A stretch of 22,833 nucleotides of DNA from Gammaproteobacteria bacterium (GTDB lineage: Bacteria > Pseudomonadota > Gammaproteobacteria > Competibacterales > Competibacteraceae): the NCBI GenBank assembly GCA_003562535.1, contig PWUP01000019.1, forward strand, positions 1 to 22,833, given 5' to 3'. The notes below the pieces were generated by a model. That model made no database searches, was not told where the DNA came from, and saw only the letters and a list, made by a program, of their open reading frames with translations. This document shows, piece by piece, positions 14,199-22,828 of this stretch (position 1 is the first letter of the stretch; each line of letters starts with the position of its first letter). Position numbers and translations under genes: made by a program.

Positions 14199-16094
14199 CT
14201 ACCCAGTACGCTGTTCCAGACTTTCCCAGCGCTGATACGCCTCGGCTAAAGCCTGCTCTCGTACCTGCAACTCCTGCAACGTGGCTTTAATAGTTTCAGG
14301 AGCCTGCTGATAAAAATCAGCGGTTGTCACCTGCGCTTGTAACCCGCCTAGCTCTGCTTCTAAACTCTCGATGTGCTCTGGCAGCCGCTGTAATTCGCGC
14401 TTTTCGGCAAAAGTCAAACGATCCTGAGCCGAGGGTTTAACCGCAGTGGCTGGATTTTTCGGTGTCTGTGCAATCGATTGGCGTGGTGTGGCAGCGGGCA
14501 TGGAACGTTGGCGTAACCAATCGTCGTACCCCCCTATTACACTCTGCACTCGGCCATCACCCTCTAGTGCCAAGATTCGGGTCACAACCTGATCACAAAA
14601 TTCGCGGTCGTGGCTGACCAAAAGTAAGGTGCCTGAGTAGTCCAAGAGTAATTCTTCTAGAACTTCCAAGGTTTCCATATCAAGGTCATTGGTCGGTTCA
14701 TCCAGAACCAGTAGGTTGACTGGACGAGCGAACAGTTTAGCTAACACTAAGCGGTTACGTTCGCCACCAGACAATACCGACACCGAGGTGCGGGCGCGTT
14801 GTGGGCTGAATAAAAATCGCTGTAAATAGCTAATAATGTGTACACTTTGGCCATTGATTTCAATCCGTTCACGACCTTCAGCCACATACTCTAAGGCCGT
14901 TTGCTCGGTCGCTAAAGGGCTGCGATGTTGATCATAATAGGCCATGTCCAGCTTACTGCCATGACGTACCCAACCCCTATCAGGGGCTAATTCACCAAGT
15001 AGTAGCCGCAGTAACGTCGATTTACCCGCCCCATTAGGCCCGAGTATACCGATGCGTTCGCCACGCATAATGCGGATGTCAAAATCACGGATTAACCAGC
15101 GCTCTCCATAGCACTTGCCTAAACCCTCAGCTTCGATGACCAAACGCCCCGAACGCTCACCGGCAATCGTGAGTTCAACCTGCCCCTGTTGGCTGATCCA
15201 TTGACGGTGTTGCTCGCGTAAGGCGTGCAAGGCGCGGACTCGGCCTTCATTGCGGGTACGGCGTGCTTTAATCCCTTGACGTATCCAAATTTCTTCCCGT
15301 GCCAAGTGTTTGGCAAATTCCGCTTTATGCCGAGCTTCTTCGTGTTCGCGTTCCTCGCGGCGGCGTAGATAGTTGGCATAGTCACCCGGCCATGAGGTCA
15401 GTTGACCACGATCAAGCTCCAGAATACGAGTCGCTAACCGACGCATAAAACGCCGATCATGAGTGACGAATAGGATGGCTCCAGCATAGTTGAGCAACGT
15501 AGTTTCCAACCATTCGATCGTATTAAGATCAAGATGATTGGTGGGTTCGTCGAGCAATAACAAAGCCGGCTCTTGAACTAAACTACGGGCTAAAGCCACC
15601 CGCCGCTGCCACCCACCCGACAGCGTCGTGACGGGCACATCAGCCGGCAAATCCAGCCAACTGAGCACTTTCTCGACGCGCTGTTCCAACTGCCAGCCGT
15701 CATGAGCCTCAAGCTGCTGCTGCAATTGATCAAGCTCAGCTAAGCGGCGAGCATCATGGGGATGCTCAGTGAGGCGTTGAGTGGCGGTGTGGTATTCAGC
15801 AATCAGCATTGCCAACTCGCCTAAGCCCTCAGCCACTGCAGTGAACACGGTGCTGGACTCGGGAAACACCGGCTCTTGAGCCACCATGGCCGCACCCCCT
15901 CCCGTTTGCCAGTTGAAGTGCCCGTCTTCAGGCAACAATAAACCGGCTAAGAGCTTGAGTAAGGTTGATTTGCCCTCACCATTACGTCCTAATAAACAAA
16001 TGCGCTCACCGGCTTCAATGCTGAAACTGGCATTGGCCAACAGGGAGCGCGTTCCGATGCTGTAACATAAATTGTCAACGGTTAATAAAGGCAT
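14199..16094 (-). CDS. uup: ABC-F ATPase Uup
   Basis: A 631-residue ABC-F protein: two ATPase domains, no membrane part. Domain 1 has GRNGEGKST (36-44), LSGGWQRRVALA and LLLDEPTNHLD. Domain 2 has GPNGAGKST, LSGGERNRLVLAKL and LVLDEPTNDLD. The linker carries LAREEIWIRQGIKARRTRNE, which is diagnostic of Uup, and a C-terminal coiled coil (about 560-631) follows a basic hinge; in E. coli this part binds DNA or ribosomes. Uup is linked to ribosome function and to transposon precise excision. ATG at 16094 lies 4 nt after the stop of the FIST gene, so translation is likely coupled. It is convergent with the flavoprotein gene across 84 nt that show no strong terminator. Confidence 0.95.
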   Translation of the reverse strand: MPLLTVDNLCYSIGTRSLLANASFSIEAGERICLLGRNGEGKSTLLKLLAGLLLPEDGHFNWQTGGGAAMVAQEPVFPESSTVFTAVAEGLGELAMLIAEYHTATQRLTEHPHDARRLAELDQLQQQLEAHDGWQLEQRVEKVLSWLDLPADVPVTTLSGGWQRRVALARSLVQEPALLLLDEPTNHLDLNTIEWLETTLLNYAGAILFVTHDRRFMRRLATRILELDRGQLTSWPGDYANYLRRREEREHEEARHKAEFAKHLAREEIWIRQGIKARRTRNEGRVRALHALREQHRQWISQQGQVELTIAGERSGRLVIEAEGLGKCYGERWLIRDFDIRIMRGERIGILGPNGAGKSTLLRLLLGELAPDRGWVRHGSKLDMAYYDQHRSPLATEQTALEYVAEGRERIEINGQSVHIISYLQRFLFSPQRARTSVSVLSGGERNRLVLAKLFARPVNLLVLDEPTNDLDMETLEVLEELLLDYSGTLLLVSHDREFCDQVVTRILALEGDGRVQSVIGGYDDWLRQRSMPAATPRQSIAQTPKNPATAVKPSAQDRLTFAEKRELQRLPEHIESLEAELGGLQAQVTTADFYQQAPETIKATLQELQVREQALAEAYQRWESLEQRTG

Positions 16095-16098
16095 TCAC

Positions 16099-17259
16099 TT
16101 ATTTTTTAGGGCGAAATAGCCCAAAAGCACTGGTAAAACTATGGACAAATGTCAGGCCATGCAGCGGCCCAATTTCACCATAGGCAAATGCTCCACCCAG
16201 CGGCACGGCACCAAAATGGCGAGTAAAAACCCGGCTGTCATGGTTCGGCTCACCGTACAAATCGTGTCCCCGTCCTAAACAGGAAAAGACGACCGCACCA
16301 GCCGGTGGTGATTCGGTACTCGCAGCCGCCATAAGCTGCTCTAACTCCTCAACGGCAGCACGAACATCGCGGACTTGAAACTGTACTACGCTGTTGCGTG
16401 GCGGCAAGGCATTAATCACCAGTGCGCCGGTGTCACTTTCCATACCACGCAGATGACGCACTAGAAAATCACCTTGCTGATACTGCATCGCTTGATCCAA
16501 CGCCAAACCAATGAGTAAATGATTGCGAAATAACGCCTGATCGGCTGGCGGTAGCGTTTGATACACAGCGCGTAACGCCTCTGGAGGCGGCTGACCATCC
16601 AAACTCAGAATACGATTATGCTCAATCGCGGTGACAAATAACGGTTGGCCAATGGGGCGACAGCCCTGAGCCACTATCGTCTCTAAGTGTAGATTACCCT
16701 CCAAAGCCACTCCGATGAGTCCAGAGTGATAGATCCCATGATCTAAGTACAGTGTTGTGGTCTTACCACCGACTAATGCCCCCAGTTTTTTGGAGTCAGG
16801 ATAACTGAGATCCAAACCCGTCAATAAGGGTTCAGGATCAAAGGAGCCGGCATCCGCCAATAATATAAACTGTGGCTGGCGTTGAGCCGGACACCCGATG
16901 AGCCGTTCCCAATCGGCTGCCGCTGCCTCTGGATCGGGTAAATCTGCCTCGTCGAGTTGAAACGGGGTTAAATTCACCCCCGGCAGACAGGCCGCCAGCA
17001 AAACGACCGCCGGTTGGTGTTCCAGTTCACGCCCGGACCCTAAAACACCGGCTGCCGTACACCCTAACACTAGGGTGTCAGTGAACTGCTGTTGCAACCA
17101 GGTGCTCAATAGGACAGCCGGTTGCGGATAATGGGATGAAACAAAGACCAACAGCAGATCAGGCGTATGCTGATCAAGCTGCGTCCAGATTTCATCACTG
17201 GCGCGTTCTAGCGCAACATCAAGCTGCGCATCGTCGGCCAAGGCGACCGCCCATTGCAT
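16099..17259 (-). CDS. FIST N- and C-domain sensory protein
   Basis: A protein of about 386 residues with the FIST architecture, thought to bind small ligands such as amino acids in signalling. The N-domain starts MQWAVALADDAQ and includes DLLLVFVSSHYPQP, LVLGCTAAGVLGSGRELE and the LLADAGSFDPEPLL to GALVGGKTTTLY segment. The C-domain carries ALVINALPPRNSVVQFQVRD, then AVVFSCLGRG and GAFAYGEIGPLHG. No output domain is attached and no membrane segment is present. Three in-frame starts are close together (GTG 17268, ATG 17265, ATG 17259); GAGG lies 8 nt before the last, so I chose 17259. It lies 47-56 nt after rsmD and just before uup. The ligand and partner are unknown. Confidence 0.88.
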   Translation of the reverse strand: MQWAVALADDAQLDVALERASDEIWTQLDQHTPDLLLVFVSSHYPQPAVLLSTWLQQQFTDTLVLGCTAAGVLGSGRELEHQPAVVLLAACLPGVNLTPFQLDEADLPDPEAAAADWERLIGCPAQRQPQFILLADAGSFDPEPLLTGLDLSYPDSKKLGALVGGKTTTLYLDHGIYHSGLIGVALEGNLHLETIVAQGCRPIGQPLFVTAIEHNRILSLDGQPPPEALRAVYQTLPPADQALFRNHLLIGLALDQAMQYQQGDFLVRHLRGMESDTGALVINALPPRNSVVQFQVRDVRAAVEELEQLMAAASTESPPAGAVVFSCLGRGHDLYGEPNHDSRVFTRHFGAVPLGGAFAYGEIGPLHGLTFVHSFTSAFGLFRPKK

Positions 17260-17315
17260 TGCCATCACCTCATCAGTTGCTAGGTCGCCATTATGACAGT
17301 TTATCGGCTGAATAT

Positions 17316-17918
17316 TCAGATTGCCTTGGCAACCGATTGGGTTGCACTGGCCTCAATCAGACGATAACTGACTGCACCCGCAAATTTTTCTCGCACTATT
17401 TGCCAACCTTCAGGTAATTGTAATAACCCGTCCCGCTCTGACTCTAGGTACACCAAGCCTCCCGTCACCGGCGGCCAGCCATAGTGTGTGAGGTGTTGAC
17501 AGGTGAGCGTCAGCAAGTTGTGTCCAAATGGCGGATCAAGCAAGATTAGGTCAAATCGCTGTAGACCCGATGCCCCTTGGGTGGCTAACCAACTCAACGC
17601 CTCACTGTGATGAACATCAGCCGCTGCCTGCAAAGCGTGTAGATTACTGTGTAGGGTCTTAATGGCTCGGCGGTCCTGTTCGACAAACACCGTTTCTGCG
17701 GCTCCACGGGATAGAGCCTCTAAACCTAAAGCACCGCTGCCAGCAAATAAATCCAAGCAGCGTGCCCCGCTAATCGTAGGTGCTAACCAATTAAACAGCG
17801 TTTCACGCACCCGATCCGGCGTTGGGCGCAAACCTGGAACAGCGGGAAACGCTAAGCGGCGACTGCGCCAGCGCCCCCCGATAATGCGTAGCTCATAGGT
17901 CGCGCGGCGACTGGGCAT
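17316..17918 (-). CDS. rsmD: 16S rRNA (guanine966-N2)-methyltransferase RsmD
   Basis: A 200-residue class I SAM-dependent methyltransferase that modifies G966 of 16S rRNA in the assembling 30S subunit. It shows LRIIGGRWRSRRL (10-22), the RPTPDRVRETLFNWL segment (31-45), the SAM-binding DLFAGSGALGLEALSRGA (56-73) and the catalytic DPPF (128-131), all characteristic of RsmD. Start is ATG at 17918, 10 nt after the gyrB stop with GATGAG upstream. Placement right behind gyrB is unusual relative to the familiar ftsY-linked rsmD locus of enterobacteria. Confidence 0.95.
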   Translation of the reverse strand: MPSRRATYELRIIGGRWRSRRLAFPAVPGLRPTPDRVRETLFNWLAPTISGARCLDLFAGSGALGLEALSRGAAETVFVEQDRRAIKTLHSNLHALQAAADVHHSEALSWLATQGASGLQRFDLILLDPPFGHNLLTLTCQHLTHYGWPPVTGGLVYLESERDGLLQLPEGWQIVREKFAGAVSYRLIEASATQSVAKAI

Positions 17919-17928
17919 CGGCTACTCA

Positions 17929-20343
17929 TCAAATATCAAGATTACTGACCTGTAATGCATTGCGTTCAATGAAATCACGTCGAGGTTCCACCTGATCCCC
18001 CATTAGGGTGGTGAACACCTCGTCGGCGGCAATAGCGTCTTCGATGCGCACCTTGAGCAGACGACGGGTTTCGGGGTTCATAGTGGTTTCCCAAAGCTGA
18101 TCGGGGTTCATTTCACCCAGCCCCTTATAGCGTTGAATGCTTAGCCCGCGTTGGGCTTCGTTCAGCAGCCATTCCACGGCTGTCTGAAAACGACTAATCG
18201 GCTGACTGCGACCACCACGCTGAATCTGGGCACCCTCACCCAACAGCCCCTGTAATTGTGCACCCAGCTCAGTAATTTTCTGATATTCGGGAGAATCAAA
18301 AAACTCCCTACCCAAACGAGTTTCATGATCTAAACTGTGGGTTTGGCAAGTGATCACCAGGACATGACGGGGCTGGTCATCGCGGGCTTCAATGTGGACA
18401 CGGTACTTAGAACCGTCGCCATTGCGGCCATTGAGCTGGACGGCGAGGGTGGTGCCCCATACCTCCAGCGCCGCAGCATCGCTGAATTGTTCGCGCTTTA
18501 ATCGGGGCAACTCAATAAGCTGGCTAAGCACAGCACGATTATAGCGTTGGCCTAAACGCTGGATCATTTGACTGACGGCAATATACTGGCGGGTCAGCGC
18601 CTCCAATGCCGTGGCCGACAGCGGCGGAGCGTCCGCTTCCGGGATCAAGTTGGCACCGTCCAAACCGCTGGCCAGCAGCGAGGCCGCCCGTTCAATGTCA
18701 TCCTTGAGATAATACTCCTGCTTGCCACGTTTGACTTTGTACAGCGGCGGCTGGCCAATATAAATATGGCCACGTTCCAGCAACTCTGGCATTTGCCGGT
18801 AGAAAAAAGTCAGTAGCAGAGTACGAATATGCGAGCCATCCACATCGGCATCGGTGAGAATAATCACCCGATGATAACGCAGTTTGTCGGGGTCGAATTC
18901 ATCCTTACCGATGCTGGTACCTAAAGCGGTGATCAAGGTGCCCACTTCAGCGGAGGCCAGCATTTTGTCAAACCGCGCCCGTTCAACATTGAGGATTTTG
19001 CCTTTCAGCGGCAATATCGCCTGAAAACGCCGATCGCGGCCTTGTTTAGCCGACCCACCCGCTGAGTCACCTTCTACAATGAACAGCTCACTTAAACCCG
19101 GATCTTTTTCTTGGCAATCGGCCAGTTTACCCGGCAATCCCGCAATATCTAAGGCGCCTTTACGCCGAGTCATTTCCCGCGCTCGGCGTGCAGCTTCCCT
19201 AGCGCGTGCGGCTTCGACAATTTTACTGGTAATCGCCCGTGCCTCGTTGGGATGCTCCAACAGAAAATCATGCAATTTTTCGGAGAGCACCGACTCGACG
19301 ACGGATTTAACTTCACTGGAGACCAGTTTATCCTTGGTCTGTGAGGAAAACTTAGGATCGGGTACTTTGACCGACAGCACAGCGGTCAACCCTTCGCGGG
19401 AGTCATCGCCAATAGGATTGACCTTGGCTTTTTTGGTGATGCCCTCGGCGTCCATGTAATTGTTTAAAGTGCGGGTCATGGCACCGCGGAACCCGGCTAA
19501 GTGAGTGCCGCCATCTCGCTGGGGAATATTATTGGTGTAACAGAAAATATTCTCTTGGTACGAGTCGTTCCATTGCAACGCTACCTCAACCACGAGTCCG
19601 TCACGTTCAGCATTGCAATAAAACACCACCGGATGCAGTGGGGTTTTATTACGGTTCAGATGCTCAACAAAAGCACGAATCCCACCTTGATATTCAAAGA
19701 CATCGCTTTTTCCCGTGCGCTCATCGAGTAACTTAATGCGTACACCAGAATTCAGAAAAGATAATTCTCTCAGTCTTTTAGCAAGAATATCATAGTGAAA
19801 CTCAATATTGGAGAACACCTCCATACTCGGCTTAAAATGGATTTGGGTGCCGGTATCGGTCGCATCACTGACGGCGGTTAGGGGCGAGACGGGGTTCCCA
19901 TTACAGTAATGTTGTTCAAACTCTTTACCATCGCGGCGAATCCGCAAATGCAGGTCTTGTGACAGAGCGTTGACTACCGATACGCCAACACCGTGTAAAC
20001 CGCCGGAAACTTTATAAGAATTATCATCAAATTTACCGCCGGCATGCAGCACGGTCATGATCACTTCTGCGGCTGAGCGACCTTCCTCATGCATATCGAC
20101 CGGAATACCACGCCCATCGTCGATAACCGTTATAGACTCATCTGTGTGAATTGTGACCGTGATCGTCTGGCAGTAGCCCGCTAAGGCTTCATCAATGGAG
20201 TTATCCACCACTTCAAAGACCATGTGGTGTAAACCTGTGCCGTCATCCGTGTCGCCGATGTACATTCCAGGACGCTTGCGAACTGCATCTAGTCCCTTGA
20301 GCACTTTGATATTAGACGAATTATAGGCCGAAGCCTCGCTCAT
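17929..20343 (-). CDS. gyrB: DNA gyrase subunit B
   Basis: An 804-residue type IIA topoisomerase subunit that powers negative supercoiling with GyrA. The GHKL ATPase domain has VVDNSIDEALAGY, DDGRGIPVD and GGLHGVGVSVVNALS. The transducer carries QTKDKLVSSEV. The TOPRIM domain has LFIVEGDSAGGSAKQGRDR (around residue 420) and DADVDGSHIRTLLLTFFYRQ. A long insert typical of Gram-negative GyrB follows, then YKGLGEMNPDQLWETTMNPE and the end NLDI. Length matches the E. coli type. ATG at 20343 has an AAGGGAG ribosome binding site, and a hairpin sits just upstream of it. recF precedes it by 49 nt, rsmD follows by 10 nt. Confidence 0.99.
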   Translation of the reverse strand: MSEASAYNSSNIKVLKGLDAVRKRPGMYIGDTDDGTGLHHMVFEVVDNSIDEALAGYCQTITVTIHTDESITVIDDGRGIPVDMHEEGRSAAEVIMTVLHAGGKFDDNSYKVSGGLHGVGVSVVNALSQDLHLRIRRDGKEFEQHYCNGNPVSPLTAVSDATDTGTQIHFKPSMEVFSNIEFHYDILAKRLRELSFLNSGVRIKLLDERTGKSDVFEYQGGIRAFVEHLNRNKTPLHPVVFYCNAERDGLVVEVALQWNDSYQENIFCYTNNIPQRDGGTHLAGFRGAMTRTLNNYMDAEGITKKAKVNPIGDDSREGLTAVLSVKVPDPKFSSQTKDKLVSSEVKSVVESVLSEKLHDFLLEHPNEARAITSKIVEAARAREAARRAREMTRRKGALDIAGLPGKLADCQEKDPGLSELFIVEGDSAGGSAKQGRDRRFQAILPLKGKILNVERARFDKMLASAEVGTLITALGTSIGKDEFDPDKLRYHRVIILTDADVDGSHIRTLLLTFFYRQMPELLERGHIYIGQPPLYKVKRGKQEYYLKDDIERAASLLASGLDGANLIPEADAPPLSATALEALTRQYIAVSQMIQRLGQRYNRAVLSQLIELPRLKREQFSDAAALEVWGTTLAVQLNGRNGDGSKYRVHIEARDDQPRHVLVITCQTHSLDHETRLGREFFDSPEYQKITELGAQLQGLLGEGAQIQRGGRSQPISRFQTAVEWLLNEAQRGLSIQRYKGLGEMNPDQLWETTMNPETRRLLKVRIEDAIAADEVFTTLMGDQVEPRRDFIERNALQVSNLDI

Positions 20344-20359
20344 TGCTTGACTCCCTTAA

Positions 20360-20380
20360 CCCCTACTGCTCACAGTGGGG
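20360..20380 (-). promoter_or_regulatory. RNA hairpin just upstream of the gyrB ribosome binding site
   Basis: Read on the plus strand, CCCC-(T)-ACTG, loop CTCA, CAGT-GGGG: an 8-bp stem with one bulged base. In the mRNA it ends about 3 nt before the AAGGGAG ribosome binding site of gyrB and lies between the recF stop and gyrB. There is no following U-tract, so it is not a simple intrinsic terminator. It could tune gyrB translation or be a processing or stability element. Confidence 0.5.
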
Positions 20381-20392
20381 AGAACAAAAGGC

Positions 20393-21484
20393 TTATTGTA
20401 CCACTTCCTGGATATCGCCATGCGTCATTTGAAATCGCCGAACCTGTGGCCAAACATTCCAGTCTAACGCCAGCGCTGTTTCACTGATGGTGGTGATAAA
20501 CAATTGCAGCGGCTGTTCGCCCAGATAACTCAGAACTCGCTGCCGATTATCGCTATCCAATTCGGCGGGCAAATCATCAATTAGCATAATGCATGGATGA
20601 TCGTGCTGTGCCTGATATAACCGAGCTTGTGCAAGCATCAGCGCAATAATCAATAGCTTTTGTTGACCGCGTGATAAGCAGATCGCGGCAGGTTCACCGT
20701 CAAGGCGCACCGAAAAATCGGCGCGATGGGGCCCCCGGCGCGTATGACCGTGGCGGCGGTCAGTGACCGCATCGTCCTGCAAAACGGCGGCCAATGATCG
20801 CTCTGCCGGCCAACCTCGCTGATAGTCCAAAGCGACGGTGTGGACACCTAGAACCGTGTGCAATACTGGTACCAGTTCAACGGCCAATGCTTGGCAAAAG
20901 GCGTGACGCAACGTGTCTAATTGCTCGGCAGCAGCCACCAATTCGCCTTCCCATGCTTGAAGTGCGCGCTGTGACGGGTCGGTGCGCAACGCCGCATTAC
21001 GCTGACGCAGCGCCGCTTGGTAGCGCCGCCAGACCTGCAAAAAACGGGCTTCTGCGTGAAAAACCCCCCAGTCTAAAAACCGCCGCCGGTGCTGCGGGCC
21101 ATCGTCAAGCAAACGGTGGCTATCGGGGTTGAGCAGCAGCACCGGAAGTTGTGCGGTGAGTTCTGCCAGACTACGAGCAGGCTCACCATTGAGACGCACC
21201 TTGGAACGTATGCCATTATAAGCCATACCAGCCACGACAGGGCGCGATCTCACTCCACCCTGTACCCTAGCTACAATTTGCAACGATCGAGCGCTGTGGT
21301 GGATCATATCGCGCATACGAGGCGTTCGAAACGATCGTCCTCGGCTTAAAAAGTAGATGGCCTCTAGAAAACTGGTTTTGCCGGCGGCGTTAGCACCGAT
21401 GAGCACATTTAAACCGGCTGCACACTCTATTTTCAGTGCCTTAATATTGCGAAAACCAGAAATTTCTAGTGATACTAAAGGCAT
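20393..21484 (-). CDS. recF: DNA replication/repair protein RecF
   Basis: A 363-residue SMC-like ATPase that helps RecO and RecR load RecA at gapped DNA. Walker A is GANAAGKT (30-37), within LNVLIGANAAGKTSFLEAIY. Then come RGRSFRTPRMRDMI and LLNPDSHRLLDDGPQHRRRF. The ABC signature reads LSRGQQKLLIIAL and Walker B CIMLIDDLPAELD; the latter two are characteristic of RecF. ATG at 21484 lies 5 nt after the dnaN stop with no good ribosome binding site, so translation is probably coupled to dnaN. Confidence 0.98.
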   Translation of the reverse strand: MPLVSLEISGFRNIKALKIECAAGLNVLIGANAAGKTSFLEAIYFLSRGRSFRTPRMRDMIHHSARSLQIVARVQGGVRSRPVVAGMAYNGIRSKVRLNGEPARSLAELTAQLPVLLLNPDSHRLLDDGPQHRRRFLDWGVFHAEARFLQVWRRYQAALRQRNAALRTDPSQRALQAWEGELVAAAEQLDTLRHAFCQALAVELVPVLHTVLGVHTVALDYQRGWPAERSLAAVLQDDAVTDRRHGHTRRGPHRADFSVRLDGEPAAICLSRGQQKLLIIALMLAQARLYQAQHDHPCIMLIDDLPAELDSDNRQRVLSYLGEQPLQLFITTISETALALDWNVWPQVRRFQMTHGDIQEVVQ

Positions 21485-21489
21485 AAACT

Positions 21490-22632
21490 TTAGAGTCGCA
21501 TTGGACTAATCACATAGCGACTGCTGGTGTCTTCAGTGGCACGAATCAGGCAGCTACTGATCCCATCCCGCACAAAAATTTGTACTAATTCGTCATCGAT
21601 GGCATTCAAGGCATCCAGCACATAGGTGACATTAAAACCAATTTCCAACGCGCCACCATCGTAGTTAATTTCAACTTCTTCAATGGCTTCTTCCTGTTCT
21701 GGATTGTTAGCCTGCACTCGTAACAGCCAATCTTCCAAATTTAACCGCACCCCACGGTTTTCATTGGCCAGAATCGCCACCCGAGCTAGAGCTGCACGCA
21801 ACGATTGCCGATCAGCAACCAGCGATTGCTCACCCTCTTGCGGGATTGCCCGTTGATAGTCGGGAAAACGTCCATCGATCAGCTTGGACGTAAAACGAAT
21901 GTGTCCAAGTTTGACTTGGATATGGTTAGCACCAAAAGCCAACTCTACCGGAGAGTCCTCTTCACCGAGCAGACGCATCAATTCTTGAACCCCTTTACGC
22001 GGTACGATGACTTGGCGTTCAGTCGTCGCTTGGGCATCCGGCGATTCTGGTTGATCGCTGCGGGTGGGCATATCGCACAGTGCCAAGCGATGACCGTCCG
22101 TGGCTACTGCTCGGAGCCGTTCAGTATGAGTTTCCAATAGTAAGCCATTGAGATAATAACGAACGTCTTGCTGTGCCATGGCAAAATGAGTGCGTTCAAT
22201 CAGGTGACGTAGATCACGGCGTGATAGATGAGCCACTTGTTCAGCGCTAACTTCCTCTAAAGTTGGCATATCATCGGCAGGCAGAGTCGCCAAAGCAAAG
22301 CGGCTGCGTCCAGCACGCAGTTGCGCTTTACCCGAAGCCGCATCATTGGCTGGAGCATCCACCGTTAAGACCACCGATGATTCAGCCGGTAAGGCTCGCA
22401 AGATATCCAAGAGTTTACGGGCAGGCAGGGTGGTTCGGCCTGGTTCAGTCACCGTGAACTCAGCGCTGGCTGCAATTTCAACTTCCAAATCGGTGGTCGT
22501 TAGGGTGAGCTGGTTGGCTTCAGCATGAACCAAAACGTTGGACAGGATCGGTAAGGTTTGACGACGTTCTACCACGCCGATGACGTTTTGCAGTAGACCG
22601 AGTAAATTTTCGCGTTGTGTTTCCAGTTTCAT
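21490..22632 (-). CDS. dnaN: DNA polymerase III beta sliding clamp
   Basis: A 380-residue beta clamp, slightly longer than the E. coli protein. It begins MKLETQRENLLGLLQNVIGV and contains RRQTLPILSNVLV, the RDLRHLIERTHFAMAQQDVRYYLNG domain-2 start and KLIDGRFPDYQRAIPQ. It ends YVISPMRL, the usual clamp C-terminus that helps form the hydrophobic partner pocket. An acidic stretch (NNPEQEEAIEEVEI) in domain 3 is a modest insertion. The start ATG at 22632 has only a weak GAG about 12 nt upstream. It heads the dnaN-recF-gyrB-rsmD run. dnaA, usually upstream, is not in the 201 bases left in the window. Confidence 0.99.
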   Translation of the reverse strand: MKLETQRENLLGLLQNVIGVVERRQTLPILSNVLVHAEANQLTLTTTDLEVEIAASAEFTVTEPGRTTLPARKLLDILRALPAESSVVLTVDAPANDAASGKAQLRAGRSRFALATLPADDMPTLEEVSAEQVAHLSRRDLRHLIERTHFAMAQQDVRYYLNGLLLETHTERLRAVATDGHRLALCDMPTRSDQPESPDAQATTERQVIVPRKGVQELMRLLGEEDSPVELAFGANHIQVKLGHIRFTSKLIDGRFPDYQRAIPQEGEQSLVADRQSLRAALARVAILANENRGVRLNLEDWLLRVQANNPEQEEAIEEVEINYDGGALEIGFNVTYVLDALNAIDDELVQIFVRDGISSCLIRATEDTSSRYVISPMRL

Positions 22633-22662
22633 CAGTTCGAATCTCAGTTTTTCAGTGCGGAC

Positions 22663-22705
22663 TAATAATAAATATCTTTATATCTATAAAAGATTATTAT
22701 TATTA
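22663..22705. other. AT-rich candidate DNA unwinding element with imperfect dyad
   Basis: Only 3 of 43 bases are G or C. The left part (22663-22682, from TAATAATAAATATC) is nearly the reverse complement of the right part (22685-22705, ending GATTATTATTATTA), giving an imperfect dyad of about 20 bp per arm. It lies next to a G-rich GGGAAGGGG and the first DnaA box, where an unwinding element is expected. Promoter elements of dnaN may also lie inside it. Confidence 0.65.
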
Positions 22706-22719
22706 GGGAAGGGGTAAAT

Positions 22720-22728
22720 TGTGGATAA
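22720..22728 (-). promoter_or_regulatory. DnaA box (R1-like)
   Basis: TGTGGATAA on the plus strand, the complement of the perfect consensus TTATCCACA. It is the box nearest the AT-rich segment and has the same orientation towards it as R1 in E. coli oriC (from memory). Confidence 0.85.
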
Positions 22729-22746
22729 ATCCTATTAAACATTATC

Positions 22747-22759
22747 TATCAAATAATTG
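22747..22759 (+). promoter_or_regulatory. IHF-type binding site
   Basis: TATCAAATAATTG matches the IHF consensus WATCAANNNNTTR at every fixed position. It lies 18 nt after the R1-like DnaA box and 13 nt before the box array, where a DNA bend would bring the boxes together. Confidence 0.65.
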
Positions 22760-22772
22760 CAACGATTTTTCC

Positions 22773-22828
22773 TGTGGATAAGTCTGTGGATATCCTGTGG
22801 ATAACCTGTGGATAAAAAGTTATCCACA
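22773..22828. promoter_or_regulatory. Phased DnaA-box array
   Basis: TGTGGATAA occurs at 22773-22781, 22796-22804 and 22807-22815, a one-mismatch copy (TGTGGATAT) at 22785-22793, and an inverted perfect TTATCCACA at 22820-22828. The starts of the four same-way boxes are 12, 11 and 11 bases apart, about one helical turn, so DnaA would bind on one DNA face. The repeated unit reads CCTGTGGATAA. Confidence 0.9.

Noticed and set aside
22773..22828. Tandem 11-bp repeats as a CRISPR-like or iteron plasmid array
   Set aside because: The units are DnaA boxes without spacers, next to dnaN on what looks like the chromosome.
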